Assembly (NCBI GenBank): GCA_947179485.1
Contig: OX359245.1
Coordinates: 60,933,067 to 60,997,066 of the forward strand
From: Allacma fusca
Taxonomy: Eukaryota > Arthropoda > Collembola > Symphypleona > Sminthuridae
Reading direction: 5' to 3'
DNA: 64,000 nucleotides
The notes beneath the pieces were generated by a model, which saw nothing but the letters and a program-made list of their open reading frames with translations, was not told the origin of the DNA and ran no database searches. Below are positions 22,255 to 34,425 of the stretch, in pieces (positions within the stretch are counted from its first letter, which is position 1; the number at the start of each line of letters is the position of its first letter). Position numbers and translations under genes: made by a program.

Positions 22255-22480
22255 TCTTATCGAGACAAAAAAAACGTTCTGAACCGAAAGAAATCTTGCA
22301 AATCAGGAACCGGTACCGTTCCGATACCCGAAATTTTGGTTCGGGAAATTATTATCCCGAAACGGGAAATAAATATTTCTTCTGTCCCGGTACCGATACT
22401 ATCCCGAAACCGAATGACCCGATATTGGTTTATCCTGAACCGTTTTTTTCCCGAACCGTTCCGAATCAGTACCGATAACA
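22255..22480. repeat. CCGAAACC/GGTACC-word repeat
   Basis: Begins TAGTGTTTCTTATCG, close to the terminus of the hAT-type element at 24517 (TAGTGTTTCTG), and is filled with CCGAAACC, GGTACCG and related words. The right end and target duplication are not recovered. It is probably a diverged or truncated relative of 24517-25011. Confidence 0.55.
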
Positions 22481-24516
22481 GATTAAAATATTGAATCTAT
22501 AATTTTAAGTATAAGTTAACATTCTGTATGTATATTCATTGGTCTATATGCGAGTACACATTCACCATAAACAAAAAAACATTTCATACTTACCACGCAC
22601 TAGTCTAATCTACAATTCCCAAGTGCTCTAAGCAACTTATGTTACGCGCTCGAAACCTCGTTTTTTTTAATTCCTCGGACCGCAATACCGAGCCTTTTAA
22701 AGTAAAGTCCCACAGGAGTCGTAGAATATAGCTAAACGCCAATACATAGTGTTGCCAATAGTGCAAGCCCCAAATGTGATTATACAATGTTATGAATGTT
22801 ATTGTGTATGCTCTTCTGCGTCAGAAACTATAGTTAAGTTGGTCGAAATGTTTATTATCGGGGTTTTTGTATCTACTTAATATACATATGTATGTATGAG
22901 TGACAACTGGCAAAACACGAAATTGGGCCAAGGTTTTCCAAACGGTCTGATTTGTTTTACAAATGAAAGTGTAATAATATTCTCTGAAATCCTGGAATGA
23001 AGGATGGTAAACACTTTCCTATTTCCCCCTCGATTCCGTCTGGCAATCAATGCATGCTTGGGTAAAGTTTTCCTGAGAAAACCACTCAAGTCACGCCAAG
23101 CTTCTGACGTCAAACTGTCAATGAGTTTATTAATATCTATTTGGAAGCCAGTTGGGCTCCCGATGCCAAACAGATAAGTACGTACATAAATGTTAAACAT
23201 AATTGCTATCAGAGGATTTGAACTTCGTCCTCTTGTGTACAAAAAACTTTTTTTCCGAATATTCTCTATTAAGATTTTGAAAACGCGTACAGCAAAATCA
23301 AAACTTGATTTGGATTTCTTAAGATGATTTGAACTAGCTATTTTATCTACTTGGTTTTATGCTTGATACTTTTGCATTTAAGGGGTGTACATACATACTG
23401 CTCGTTTTGCCTTTCTTCTCCTTTATAGTTTGTGAAAAAATCTAAACTTTCCAAATAATGTGATCAGTCGAGATCAATTCGAATTATTCGAGCCTTGTGA
23501 AATTTTCCTATCCTAGATTTTGACAGGAATAACCCAGATTTTGCGTCGTAAACTTCAAGAAAAAGATAACAAAATAAATGATTTTCAGACTTAAATTGTA
23601 AACACAAGGAATACGGCCGTGTCACAGTAGTAAGAGCAATCTCTTTAATAGTTCTATAATAGCTGACAATTAGAACGGCACCGAACAAATATTCCAATCC
23701 TTTATACTGTAAACAAAGCTTTTAGCTCCAAAAACATACGACAGGGAAATCTGTGCAGGTTGCAATGTCCAAGCAAACATACACGCTTACTATTATTACT
23801 TGTTTTCCTATAGAATCAACGCATTCTTACATGAATCGTAAACTGAACAAACACATCAATTATCAAATTTCATAAGCTCAACATTCCTTATCGTTATCAT
23901 TAGTGTATGTCTAAGAAAATTACGGGAATATACCAAAAATATTTTTTAAATGGTTAAATAACCACAAAGAGCAGTACGTCGCATAACAAATATACGAATT
24001 TATGGAGAAGTATTTCAAAACGCTTTGTACAACAACGCCGCTCCGTTTCTATATTATGTGACAGGAAAAATCATCTTTTCAGGTTCGATTTTACAAGTCA
24101 TACACGCATAATGTGGTACTGAGTAAAATATAAGGTTTAATCAAATATTCAAGTTCAGTTTTAATATAACTAATTATATACAACGTTATTCACAAAAACT
24201 TGTCAGTTTATTAGCTGACTTATGGTAACATTAATTTGAGGCTGCGTGGTGTCAGCCATGTCACATTGTGAGTAGGGTGTGCGTGAAACATGATGTGTGA
24301 TTAGCTACGGACGTTCCAGTGCGTAGAATATAATGTCATTTACTAGTGTCGTTTAATTTGAATGTCCAAATTGACTTTAATCAAATACGACATCAATCTT
24401 ACTATTGACAGTGTTGATACAAGTATTGCTCTCAAAAAGTTTCGATGTTCCCAGGTATGTAGTGTCAGCCCACTAGTAAAATAATCTTGCCTTTATACGT
24501 CCGTCTGTCCGTGAGC
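22481..24516. other. Intergenic, no supported gene
   Basis: Contains minus-strand open frames of 121 codons (22877-23242) and 77 codons (23464-23697) without recognisable motifs, splice-consistent neighbours or repeats. I do not call them genes. The right end (from about 24480) is the start of an interspersed repeat that continues after the hAT insertion. Confidence 0.4.
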
Positions 24517-25011
24517 TAGTGTTTCTGAACGGTCCAAAAACATGGACTCGACCCGACTCGTTTTCCCGAACCGAAAAAAATCCCTTTTCTGTTCCCGAAA
24601 CCGGAACCGATATGTTCGAGTCCGGGACATTTTTGCCTTCCCGGAACCGATCCGGAAAATAAAATCGGTTCCCGGACCAGTTCCGGTTCCTTACCGAACC
24701 GGCAGAAAATGCATAGGATTCATTTTCATCGATGTCAAAATTGTGTCGCGTTTTCAAATGATAGTTGACAAATGCTTGACAAATGCATGTTTCACGTTTT
24801 CATCCAAAAAGGCAGCTTTACCAAACCCTTCCCGAAAACTTTCGGTTTTGATTTTTGTACCCGAAACCGGACCGAATGTAACGGTTCTTTAAACCGTTGA
24901 CCCGAAACCGGACCGAAATTTAACGGTTCTTTAAATCGTTGACCCGAAACCGTACCGGAACCGAAACCGAACCGGAACCTCGGGAATTCCCGATACCGAA
25001 CAGAAACACTA
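24517..25011. mobile_element. hAT-type non-autonomous element with CCGAAACC words
   Basis: The ends are TAGTGTTTCTG and CAGAAACACTA, in an 8-bp duplication with one mismatch (CCGTGAGC at 24509-24516, CCGTGAAC at 25012-25019). The interior is dominated by CCGAAACCGGA-like words. No transposase is encoded. It landed inside an older interspersed repeat whose two halves (to 24516 and from 25012) join smoothly. Confidence 0.85.
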
Positions 25012-25260
25012 CCGTGAACGCACGATAACACAAAAACTACTGGACCGATTTCATTGAAATTTTTGTGGATATTACTTGCATTAATAATAAGGTTGATTTC
25101 ATACTTCAATTGAATTCTGTCAGATAGATATTACAAAAAGAATTCTTGAAAATTTGAAATTCAAATGAAATGTCTATCCAAAAAACTACTGGACCGATTT
25201 CGATGAAACGTTTTGAAGACATTACTCATGTCAACAATAACGCTTACTTTATATTTGATT
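25012..25260. repeat. Interspersed repeat with two diverged tandem units
   Basis: The phrase AACTACTGGACCGATTTC followed by ATGAAA- or TTGAAA-like sequence occurs at about 25037 and 25183, within units about 146 bp apart. With the GTCCGTCTGTCCGTGA start on the other side of the hAT element, this resembles a phrase common in arthropod repeats. I cannot name the family. Confidence 0.55.
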
Positions 25261-26490
25261 GAAATGGGTCTCGTATGTTTCGAGAAAAAAATGCTCTGAT
25301 TCATCATCCTGTGAGTGGATAAAACCTAATTACGCATTTGCATTCTCTCAAAAGACATTTTTTTACCTGCGAGGATACACGGAATGGTTACAGCGCATTA
25401 ATTGTGAATGTTATAGAATTGGGTATCCCAGGTCATTGGAACGGTTTCCTTTCCTAACCGATAAGCCACACGTGTCAAGGAGCTTCAACGTTTAAAATTC
25501 GAAAAAAGTATTGGTCAAACGGCTATAGCAATTAATGATTGTGCAACAAACACGCCTTTGATTTAATTAAAACCATGAATATTAAACCACGTCAAAAGGT
25601 ACGCAAAGCTTATATATTCTGTATCACAGGATTTTGTGCTACTGACTGGAACGCTTATTCACTTCTTGAGTCAAAAATTGATTGTTGATCTTTTCCCATG
25701 GAAGCCATGACTTCAGGGCGGACTGAATTTCATGTGTGTTTCCACAGGACCCGTGCATTTTTTGGCTAATTTCCTCCTTTGAATACCTAAGGATTCACGC
25801 TTAATTATAATCAACCAGGGTAACTATACTTGAAGGTGAGCTAGTTATAGTGCTTTCCAAAAGTCATATTACTATGATCTTTATTAGTATGTATTAGTTC
25901 ACGAGGTACTGTCCTGAATTATTCCTAGATTACCCTACATCAGAGGATTTGATTTAATGAGCATGACTTACTTATAAAACCTTATATATTGCGTCTTACG
26001 AAGTGTCGGGAATTCATGTAATTATGTTACATTACTTTGAGACACCTAGTTCCGCATATCCTCTGACCTGACTTGACATGTACGCAGAACTAGATACTTG
26101 ATGTTTGAAATGAGAAATTAAATAAATAATGAGCATCAGTTAATTAAAACACAGTAGTTAACACTTCAGCACAACTATAGTGACTATACCTAATGCCTTC
26201 CGCGAAAACCAAGAACCAGAACGCTGGAAACCTTTGTGTCATCAACGACAGCGAAAACACTTGCATACATCCAAACACCCTCACAGCAGGTCTTTTTAAT
26301 TACAATTTGAACAAATACCTGAATCTAATAATTAGTTTTTGCACAAACATCATTTTAAAATGGCAATGAGACACCTACCTCTGTAACTCCTACTTCGAAG
26401 ACTTGTCTGACTTTGAACTTAGAATTAGCAGTGTGCTTAGGGCTCGGGATAACAATTCCCAGGTTCAGACTAAACTGACAGACAAATATT
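25261..26490. other. Intergenic, nothing recognised
   Basis: No exon, RNA or element boundary seen. Only short open frames occur. Confidence 0.4.
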
Positions 26491-26494
26491 ATAT

Positions 26495-27031
26495 AAAAAA
26501 TTTGGTTTAAAATATCATATAAATTTTGTTTAAAATATCCTATAAATTTTGTTTAAAATATCCTATAAATTTTGTTTAAAATATCATATAAATTTTGTTT
26601 AAAATATCCTATAAATTTTGTTTAAAATATCCTATAAATTTTGTTTAAAATATCCTATAAATTTTGTTTAAAATATCCTATAAATTTTGTTTAAAATATC
26701 CTATAAATTTTGTTTAAAATATCCTATAAATTTTGTTTAAAATATCCTATAAATTTTGTTTAAAATATCCTATAAATTTTGTTTAAAATATCCTATAAAT
26801 TTTGTTTAAAATATCCTATAAATTTTGTTTAAAATATCCTATAAATTTTGTTTAAAATATCCTATAAATTTTGTTTAAAATATCCTAAAAATTTTGTTTA
26901 AAATATCCTATAAATTTTGTTTAAAATATCCTATAAATTTTGTTTAAAATATCCTATAAATTTTGTTTAAAATATCCTATAAATTTTGTTTAAAATATCC
27001 TATAAATTTTGTTTAAAATATCCTATAAATT
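26495..27031. repeat. 23-bp AT-rich tandem array abutting a receptor gene
   Basis: About 23 head-to-tail copies of a 23-bp unit (core ATAAATTTTGTTTAAAATAT, then CCT). Most units are identical, with scattered single-base variants (CAT for CCT, one AAAAA). The array ends only about 50 bp before the start codon at 27081, so it covers the promoter or 5' UTR region of that gene. Units are contiguous, with no spacers, so it is not CRISPR-like. Confidence 0.95.
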
Positions 27032-27080
27032 TTATTATTTTTCGTAAAAAAAGGGCACGTTCAGAAAATTTTGAGCAAAA

Positions 27081-28589
27081 ATGTCCCGCCCAAATTCCAA
27101 ACACGATTTTGGCGAAGAAGAGGTGGCCCTTTCGTACCATTATATGGAAAAGTACTTCCGCGTCGCGGTTAACATCAATGCCGTCCCATATCATTACAAC
27201 AAGCAAAAACGGAGATTCAGATTGGATCGGAAAAGTCTCAAATACAAGCTTTGGATGCTCCTCATGCTTTTCGGGATGTTGGCGGAGACTGCTCAAGCTA
27301 CTAAGGAATTAATCCGAGGGAGTCTCGACGACACAGTTGGCCGTGGGGAGTGGAGCCTGGTGCTTTTCATCTTCATCAGTTGGGTATTCGTAACAAGTAC
27401 CCACTTCAACACGTACTTGCGTGGGGAGGACATCGTGAGCTATATTAACCAAGTCATGGGAACCCGAGCATACTTCAAAGAGTCCAATTTGCCCATGACG
27501 AGCGACCATAAAATTGTGAGAGCCCACATTTACGTCAGCTGTGCTCAATGTTTCTTTCAAGCTTTGATGGTAGCTGCTGAGGGGCTTAAACCCCAATATT
27601 TGTTCTCGAATGTCCCAGAAGAATACAGGAATCCTCTTACTTGGGCTATTTGGATCCCATATGCTTACTACCGAGTCATGAGCAATTTCCAGGCAGGCTA
27701 CTTTCAGTACTTCGTGGGGATTTTGCATATACAAACATGTAATCAAATCTTAATGTACAGGTACAAAATTTTGATTAAAATTTTATGGTGTGATTTTTTT
27801 AAGTTTAGAGTATTTTAAATGCAAAAGGTTAACGTGGTCATTTGTTTTCGTTATGAGGGAAATAATCCCATTCTTCATATTTCTTACAGGCGCATGATCA
27901 AAGAAACCCCTGAGCAAGGCCTCAAGACATATAGGATGATCCAGCTTCTGAGCAAACGTTACAACTTTGCCATTGCCTACACCTTTATCCCTGCCATCAC
28001 ACTCTTTGCTGCGGGGAACATCGTTGCTGGGATCTTCGGAACGCTCCGCTTTTCAAATGAGCTGGATTTTAACTTGTACATGAACTTCCCCTTGATGGTG
28101 ATGATGATGATTCTCTTCGTAGTCTCATTTTACCCCAAAAATGCCGCTATGAAAGAGCTCTCGGATGGGGAAGGAACTAGAATGCTATTCTCATGTCTGA
28201 ATATGGAGGACATCCTTGAGCGGCCCAAAAGTACAGCAATAGCCAATGAGACTCAAGCTGTGGAGTCAAACCAAAAGCCGACTGCAGCGATGGCGCAGCT
28301 TTTAACCAAACAGCCCCGAAGACCAACATTAGTACTGAACTCGAAAGAAGAGGAAGCAAGCCATGACAATACAGCGCAACTTAAAAGATTTGGCGGGATG
28401 TTCCAAAAGAAGATGGACAACATGTTGGAGAAAATTCATCGGTATAAGTTGGCGCGCTCATTTGCACGATCCTGCCCTTACCTGGCTGTGCGCCTGGCGG
28501 GATTTTTCCCTATTGATCGAACAGCTGTCCTGACTATCTTTGATTTCATTATCAACAGCACAGTGTCCGCCTTGCTCACTTGGTCATGA
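27081..28589 (+). CDS. Gustatory-type seven-transmembrane receptor
   Basis: Exons 27081-27760 and 27890-28589 join across a GTACAA donor and a TTCTTACAG acceptor (129-bp intron) to give 459 residues. About seven hydrophobic spans are visible: residues 57-73, 91-107, 149-166, about 187-203 and 206-220, then two strong spans in exon 2 and a last one near the C-terminus. The end, ValArgLeuAlaGlyPhePheProIleAspArg...SerThrValSerAla, resembles the last span of insect and springtail gustatory receptors (7tm_7), ligand-gated cation channels of sensory dendrites with an internal N-terminus. The predicted cytoplasmic loop before the last span is long and Gln/Lys-rich. No signal peptide is seen. The ligand is unknown. 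Confidence 0.7.
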
Positions 28590-28935
28590 GATAATAAGTT
28601 TGCTTCAAAATTATTATTTAGCAGAATGTAACAGCTTCTATAGATCTGAAAAATGACTTCTTTTTGTAAATTATTTACCGTCCTTTCCTTTGATGTAAAA
28701 TGAATTTAAATGAAAAACTTTTGAAAGCGATACTTGCAAGACAAGTATTAAGAATTTTGTTCTATACAATATTATAAAAGTTAGCGCATGGTAAGTTCAA
28801 TAATCAGAATTCATCTCTAATAATTAATGCGTACAATAGAACCAGGGATAAATAAATCAAGTCAAAAAATTCAAATTTTATGATTTATTATAAAAATTCA
28901 ATTTCATAGTTAATAAAAAATTCAGCAAAATTTAC
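28590..28935. other. 3' flank of the receptor gene
   Basis: AT-rich with an AATAAA-type signal (GGATAAATAAATCAAG near 28845). No other feature. Confidence 0.4.
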
Positions 28936-29007
28936 TGCCGTGACCAGGATTCGAACCTGGGTTACTGCGGCCACAACGCAGGGTCCTAACCACTAGACGA
29001 TCACGGC
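28936..29007 (-). tRNA. tRNA-His (anticodon GTG)
   Basis: Minus-strand cloverleaf of 72 bases. The acceptor stem GCCGTGA pairs with TCACGGC, with A as discriminator base. The anticodon stem CTGCG/CGCAG encloses TTGTGGC (anticodon GTG). The T arm contains GGTTCGAATCC (B box), and TCTAGTGGTTAGGA fits the D arm and A box. All stems pair. No intron is present and the CCA is not encoded, as usual for nuclear genes. Confidence 0.97.
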
Positions 29008-29390
29008 TCTGATGGTGTTAATCCTTTTCTGAAGCATTTTCTTGGGAAAAGATTGATTTAAAGGAATGTATGAATATACTGTATATTATATTAAGTGTAT
29101 ATATAATTATTTATGCATAGATAATTTAGTACAGTATATGTATGTGTCTTCAAGCATTTACTCTCCCCATAAGCATTTCACACTTCATGCACATTAGTTT
29201 GATAACATTATGTTAGATAAGTAAATATAGCATCAAGTGTGAGATAGCTCGTGAACATGCGAGCATATTAACTCCAACTCCATAGGTATGTATGAGAAGT
29301 TTATTCTTGACATTTTGTACCTATTGTTAATCAAGAAATTTAAGATGGATTTTGTAACACATGCTATAGTTTCACATTTCCCTGTAATTA
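29008..29390. other. Intergenic between tRNA-His and the ionotropic receptor
   Basis: AT-rich; no supported feature. Confidence 0.4.
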
Positions 29391-31352
29391 TTACTGAATG
29401 CTTAATGAGGAAATAAACTGCTCATTGAAACATTGAATGAGTACAAGTACATAAGAGAAGATCCAACCCGTAGCCCAAACCACCGTCTCCATAATTCGAT
29501 AGTACTCAATCAAAAAACAGCCGGAACAGAGTGCCAATAAAAAAACGAAGATCATCAAAATGCTCTGTGCTTCCGGAGATTTTAAAGAAAATACGAACAA
29601 GTCCTCGTCACTCCCACCATCATCATTGAGTGTTTTCATCCCAAACTGTCGCAAGTATGACGTCGTATGAGACTCCATCCCACCTACGTCATCGTAAGAG
29701 TAGAACAAACCATGAATGCCAAAAGAAACCAAGCGGACAACATTCTCATACAGGACCCTTGCCATGGGTCCAGTGAATTCCCAGTAATTTTGGTAAACCT
29801 GTAATTTCTCCCCAGCCATTTTACATCTACAACCTTTAGAGGCATTAACCAAAGGGAAAGTTGTGATTGCTGCGGCCACTGCATTGTTTTTAGAAAAAAA
29901 CACTAGAGTTGGGTCATGCATCATCAAATCCAGGACTTTTGTCATTGGGCGATTGACTGTTATCGCAGAGTCTCGGAGCTTCCTCAAATGTCGACTGAAA
30001 TTAAATGGACCCTTCTCATTATGAATAATCCAAAATTCCATTGAAGTGTCATTTTGAATTATAATTTTGTAGTTTTGCCTTGCTAATTCCTCAAATGATC
30101 CCACATAATTTTCTTCGGGGTGAATCAGGATAGTTTCATAATTGGATAAATAAACATTGTTGATTACAAAGGCGGAAAAGACCCATAAGAGTAGCAACTT
30201 GTGGGAGCGTTTCATCGCCGGGACCTGGTTAATTAAAATTGACACCAGTGTTAGGCAGTGCTCAACTCGAGAGAGGTTTCTTCTCTTAAAGATTACCATG
30301 ACTCCAATTAAACATAAAATCATCATCCATGTGTAGATATCCAAGGACTGGAAAATCTGGAGGATGTTGAATTCCTGCCTAGTCCTGAAAAAACACTGTA
30401 AAAAGGTGTCTCGGGTGGATGGGACGACGGTGAAGAGGGAAAATTCTGCCATGTCGTCCACATACATGTATGGGAAAATGGCGGGAAGAATCGTATTTTG
30501 TTGGTACAATTTACGAATTTGTTTCCTCCTTATAGGAGTAAAATTACGCGCCAGGGCTATTTCCGACATGTCTTTAAGTAAGATGAGTTCGTCCTCACTG
30601 GACTTTAGTTCCCAGACCCGACGCAATGTCCACCCCTGGATAAATCCCCAATTTGTGTGACTGTCGATCATGTGATCATTATGGATTAGGGCGTGCCAGG
30701 CATTAAAATTCTTCCCGTATTGAAAGGACTGGGAAAACTTCCGCATGAAACAAATATGATCGAGGTGACAGGTTTCCGCGGTTTTGAGAAAACCTTGCAA
30801 AGGTAATTTTACCACGCATGAGAACTTGCCACTACAGAACCATTGGAAACGAAACAGGCCCACAATTTGGTAGTTTTCCTTTGGGGAAACTTGCATTGCG
30901 ATGATATTCTCGTCGTAACGGAACAGATATTTGCAGAAAATATTCTGCACGGCCGTTAAAGGCTGACTTGATACAGACACAAATAAAATGAACTCCCTCC
31001 GTACATCAAAATAACGCTCTGTGTCAATTTTCCCGTATTTGTAACGACATTTATCTCGGGACGAAGTCACAATTCCATTTATTATTAAAATGTCACAAGT
31101 GTGTTTCCCGTTTCCTTGAAAAGTTTCAACAGTTTTATCCTTATTTTGAACCAACGGAATATCAAGGGAAAAACTTTGATCTACCAACAACTTGAAGAAT
31201 TTTGCTTCATTCCTCGAATCAGTTTTGTATTCATGGAGACTTATAACGCAATTTTTGATAGGACGGAGCACATATTTAACCTCAAATGCTGAGAATACTG
31301 AAATGTAGGTTAGAAATTTCAGGAAACTTATAACAACTGCTTTGAGCTTCAT
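29391..31352 (-). CDS. Ionotropic-receptor-like membrane protein, single exon
   Basis: 653 residues from ATG 31352. A hydrophobic N-terminus (residues 5-22) reads as a signal peptide. A ligand-binding-like extracellular half follows. Then comes a glutamate-receptor-type channel layout: M1 at about 341-356, a pore-loop-like SerIleLeuIleAsnGlnValPro near 371-378, M2 at about 384-402, a second extracellular lobe, and a last membrane span at about 610-630. This order matches divergent insect and springtail ionotropic receptors, chemosensory relatives of glutamate receptors. The canonical SYTANLAAF channel motif is not visible, as is common in divergent members. The intronless structure is typical of such expansions. 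It neighbours a gustatory-type receptor on the opposite strand. The ligand is unknown. Confidence 0.72.
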   Translation of the reverse strand: MKLKAVVISFLKFLTYISVFSAFEVKYVLRPIKNCVISLHEYKTDSRNEAKFFKLLVDQSFSLDIPLVQNKDKTVETFQGNGKHTCDILIINGIVTSSRDKCRYKYGKIDTERYFDVRREFILFVSVSSQPLTAVQNIFCKYLFRYDENIIAMQVSPKENYQIVGLFRFQWFCSGKFSCVVKLPLQGFLKTAETCHLDHICFMRKFSQSFQYGKNFNAWHALIHNDHMIDSHTNWGFIQGWTLRRVWELKSSEDELILLKDMSEIALARNFTPIRRKQIRKLYQQNTILPAIFPYMYVDDMAEFSLFTVVPSTRDTFLQCFFRTRQEFNILQIFQSLDIYTWMMILCLIGVMVIFKRRNLSRVEHCLTLVSILINQVPAMKRSHKLLLLWVFSAFVINNVYLSNYETILIHPEENYVGSFEELARQNYKIIIQNDTSMEFWIIHNEKGPFNFSRHLRKLRDSAITVNRPMTKVLDLMMHDPTLVFFSKNNAVAAAITTFPLVNASKGCRCKMAGEKLQVYQNYWEFTGPMARVLYENVVRLVSFGIHGLFYSYDDVGGMESHTTSYLRQFGMKTLNDDGGSDEDLFVFSLKSPEAQSILMIFVFLLALCSGCFLIEYYRIMETVVWATGWIFSYVLVLIQCFNEQFISSLSIQ

Positions 31353-32294
31353 TTTAAACTATAATTTATGCGTATATGGGTATAAGCTAAATTATAATGT
31401 GTTAAATAAAATGTCTCTCAAGCCTCATTTTACAGTGTCCTTGGGGTTGACTCAATCAGTATTTTCAGTAGCTAATCATGTCATGAAGACACAAAGCTAT
31501 CAGAACTTACAATTATTGGCATTTATGCACTTGATTCGGGGATATTGGTTTTTGGTGATGAAACACGAAGCTCCAGTGGACACACGGGGGAATCATTGTC
31601 TTTGTTTTTACAATATCGAAAAGGAAACATACAATATATTTACGTACTGAATTCAATCGGAATACAGCACAATATGCATCCAGCTTTTGCCTATACGTAA
31701 GTATACATTCAATGTTTTTTCAATCAAAATAATATTTTATTATTCCGGTTTTTTTTTGTAGGCAGGGAAAACAAACACAGACCGATATTAGCTTTCATGC
31801 AAATTGAATGTTGATTCAAGAAAAGAGCGTACATGAACTTATATTTGTGCAATAAATAATTCTAAATCTCACTGGTTTATTCTATAGCCATAAATTCCAA
31901 AATATTTTAAAATTCAGACCAAAATGTAAGCAATATTGAAATGCCAAAATGCCTAAAAAAATCCTCACACAAAGACAGGATTCATGAACATAAATCAAAG
32001 GCGGAAGATTGTAAAATTCTCAAGATACATACATATGTCACAGAGTTAAAGTATAATCATTTTATTCAACAACATAGTCAATATTTTCGTTCAGTATGAA
32101 TTTAAATACTTATTATATTTTCAGAGTAAATAAATACATAAAATTAGCCTGCACTTCTAAATGTTTTCAGTCTATTAGTTGATGTAAAGATTATAATGTT
32201 CTTATCTCGTGTGAAGCTTTAATTTGTGAATGTGACTATTTAAAAATATTTCAAAAATATTTGTCTTTCTTTTTGTTAAAAAAGCACAATATTG
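31353..32294. other. Upstream of the ionotropic receptor, nothing recognised
   Basis: Includes a 102-codon plus-strand frame (31342-31650) with no motif, which I do not call. The rest is AT-rich. Confidence 0.4.
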
Positions 32295-32440
32295 AATGGA
32301 AATGTGAACAAAATTTAATACATAACTTAATGGAAATGTGAACAAAATTTAATACATAACTTAATGGAAATGTGAACAAAATTTAATACATAACTTAATG
32401 GAAATGTGAACAAAAATTAATACATAACTTAATGGAAATG
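32295..32440. repeat. 34-bp tandem repeat, about 4.3 copies
   Basis: Four near-identical units beginning AATGGAAATGTGAACAAAAT with a 34-bp period, plus a partial fifth. They differ by a single base. Confidence 0.95.
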
Positions 32441-32713
32441 TTTTCAAAAACGTACTTAAAAAACTAAACAATTAATTAAAATCCCTACTTGCAGCACATT
32501 TTCATGGTCTGCCATCAACCTAATTACAGCACATTTAGCACCCTTGGTAAATCACTAATAACAAAACCAACTACTATATTTTATGAATTTGGCCATCAAA
32601 TTTTATAATAAAAAAAATCAAATATAATATGAGAAATCTGGTCCGGATAGATTCTTCCCAGGGAATGATAACATCTCAAAATTGAGCTATAGAGCAGAGA
32701 CACCTTATAATAA

Positions 32714-34425
32714 TTAAGGGCGAAAAAGAATTCCACTGGTAAAATCTTCTTTTTCAATATCCAGGCGTTCCACAGCCGTAAATTTATCCAACAAGTTCTG
32801 GGGACAAGTTTGAGGATTACTGCTTTCTACAGCATACTTCAAGTATTTAATTTTTTGACGAAGTTTCTCCGAGTAGAAAATCCCACCTGGTAACCACGAC
32901 CCTTCAAATTCTGCCCAAGTGTGTACGCTAAAATCCTTGAAGCTAATCGTATTTAAATTTGGGAATAGCTTATCTAAATCTTCCCCCTTCCGGAAATAAA
33001 GGTATCCTCTGTTGACTCTTGACCAAAGGGTAATTTTTTTGACTCCAGGCATTTCCTTCGGGAAACTAATTAAGTCCTCAGTCTTCAAGGGCCGTACTAT
33101 TAAATGCTCCATGGTATTTTTCCCTAGCTCAAGGAGCTTTTTGAAATTTTGCTTGTTCTGGTTAACAAAAATTATTTCCCTGTTACTTTGCAAGTGAGGT
33201 GTTCCAATGAGCATGGAGGTAATTTTAAGCTTCACTTCAACCAATGGGTCCATCCCCCTGGTCACGCTATCCCTGAAATAATGCTCATAATATTCCACGG
33301 AACGGAGGAGATGCAATTTTTTCATTTGTCGAAGCTCCTCAACCATTGTCAAAGGAAGGCAATAAATTTCCCTCACATTTGGGACCACTTCCAGAAGTCT
33401 AGTAGCTGTAAAATTCTCAAATTTGGTATTAAATGGCTCAAAGTAAAATTTTTGCACGTTCAAATTAACCCAGAAGTTGTCATGTCGGCAGACAAACTGG
33501 GCCCAAAATCCACAGGACAGTCGAAGCTCTTCCGCGTTAGGGAAATCCCGACAATAGATCCCAAAATCCGACCCAGTTCCGTCATCCTGGCTGTAGCCAC
33601 AGAGAAAAAAGGAAGCCACATGATTAATCCCGACTTGTTTGTGCGTCAACTTGTACACCATTGGTCCAAATCGGGTGACAAATTCCCGACATATTCTTTT
33701 CTCACTGTGAGAAAATTGCAATTGTTCCGAAAAATCCAGAGTGAGGTCAATAAAAATTGGAGGTTTCATATTTTTCAAATACTCCATCTCAGCTTCTATG
33801 GTTGAAGATCTCTCTTCAATTTGCTGATCGCCGTATCCCGTTCTAATCTTCACACTCATAGTTCTTGCGCTAATCCAAATTATTTGATAGTCCACGAACA
33901 TTGGATCCGCAATGGATCTCCAGATTGTATTCACATCTCGACACCTCTCCAAATCTCCAGGGCTCAGATGTCTAAAAATCTCCTTGAGAATCTACAAAAA
34001 TTTTTTTTTATAGCTCTGTAATTGGTCCTGAGTAAAAAGTAGGAGGAGTTAACAATTGAGCAAACTCTTTGAAATTCTAGCCATGTCACTATGTGTAACT
34101 TTCTATTTTTTGTTCGTATGTACTTCCATATGACATACTATTTTTAATATTATTTTCTACTTTGCTATTTTATTACGTATTTTTTGTATTTTTACACTAA
34201 ATTTTGATACATAAGTATTCTTGAAAATTTTCTTACCAGAAGGTTGTCGAAAGCCGTCCCAGCAACCACACTTGGACCGCCATGATCGAGTTCTTCCTCT
34301 GCCTTACTTCCTTGAGATGCGCTCGGGGACCGTTTTTTATTTTCATGTCTTTTCAGTTTTTTCCGACTTTTCTTCAAATTTCTAGAAGTTGAGTCACTAT
34401 CCTTTGATTGTTTAACTGGTTCCAT
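32714..34425 (-). CDS. F-box protein with leucine-rich-like C-terminal region
   Basis: Two exons, 34237-34425 and 32714-33991, join through a GTAAGA donor and a TTTTTGTAG acceptor in phase 0 to give 488 residues. The first 60 residues are basic and low-complexity (LysLysSerArgLysLysLeuLysArg), possibly nuclear-targeting. The F-box begins at the junction: IleLeuLysGluIlePheArgHisLeuSerProGlyAspLeu...CysArgAspValAsn...TrpArg, at about residues 64-88. F-boxes dock to SKP1 in SCF ubiquitin ligases. The long remainder has spaced Leu/Phe-rich segments like degenerate leucine-rich repeats, as expected for substrate binding, but no repeat is exact. Large F-box/LRR families of this look occur in springtails. 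The substrate is unknown. Confidence 0.75.

Noticed and set aside
22877..23242. 121-codon minus-strand frame
   Set aside because: No motif, no splice-consistent neighbours, and composition similar to surrounding intergenic DNA.
23205..23245. tRNA-like B box (GTTCAAATCC on the minus strand), possible SINE head
   Set aside because: No A box at the right distance and no cloverleaf. One short match is not enough.
24473..25109. Open frames of 94-116 codons around the CCGAAACC element
   Set aside because: Word repeats without stops create frames on both strands. No protein signature.
26495..27031. CRISPR-like array
   Set aside because: Units are contiguous 23-mers without variable spacers in a eukaryotic context. 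It is a tandem satellite.
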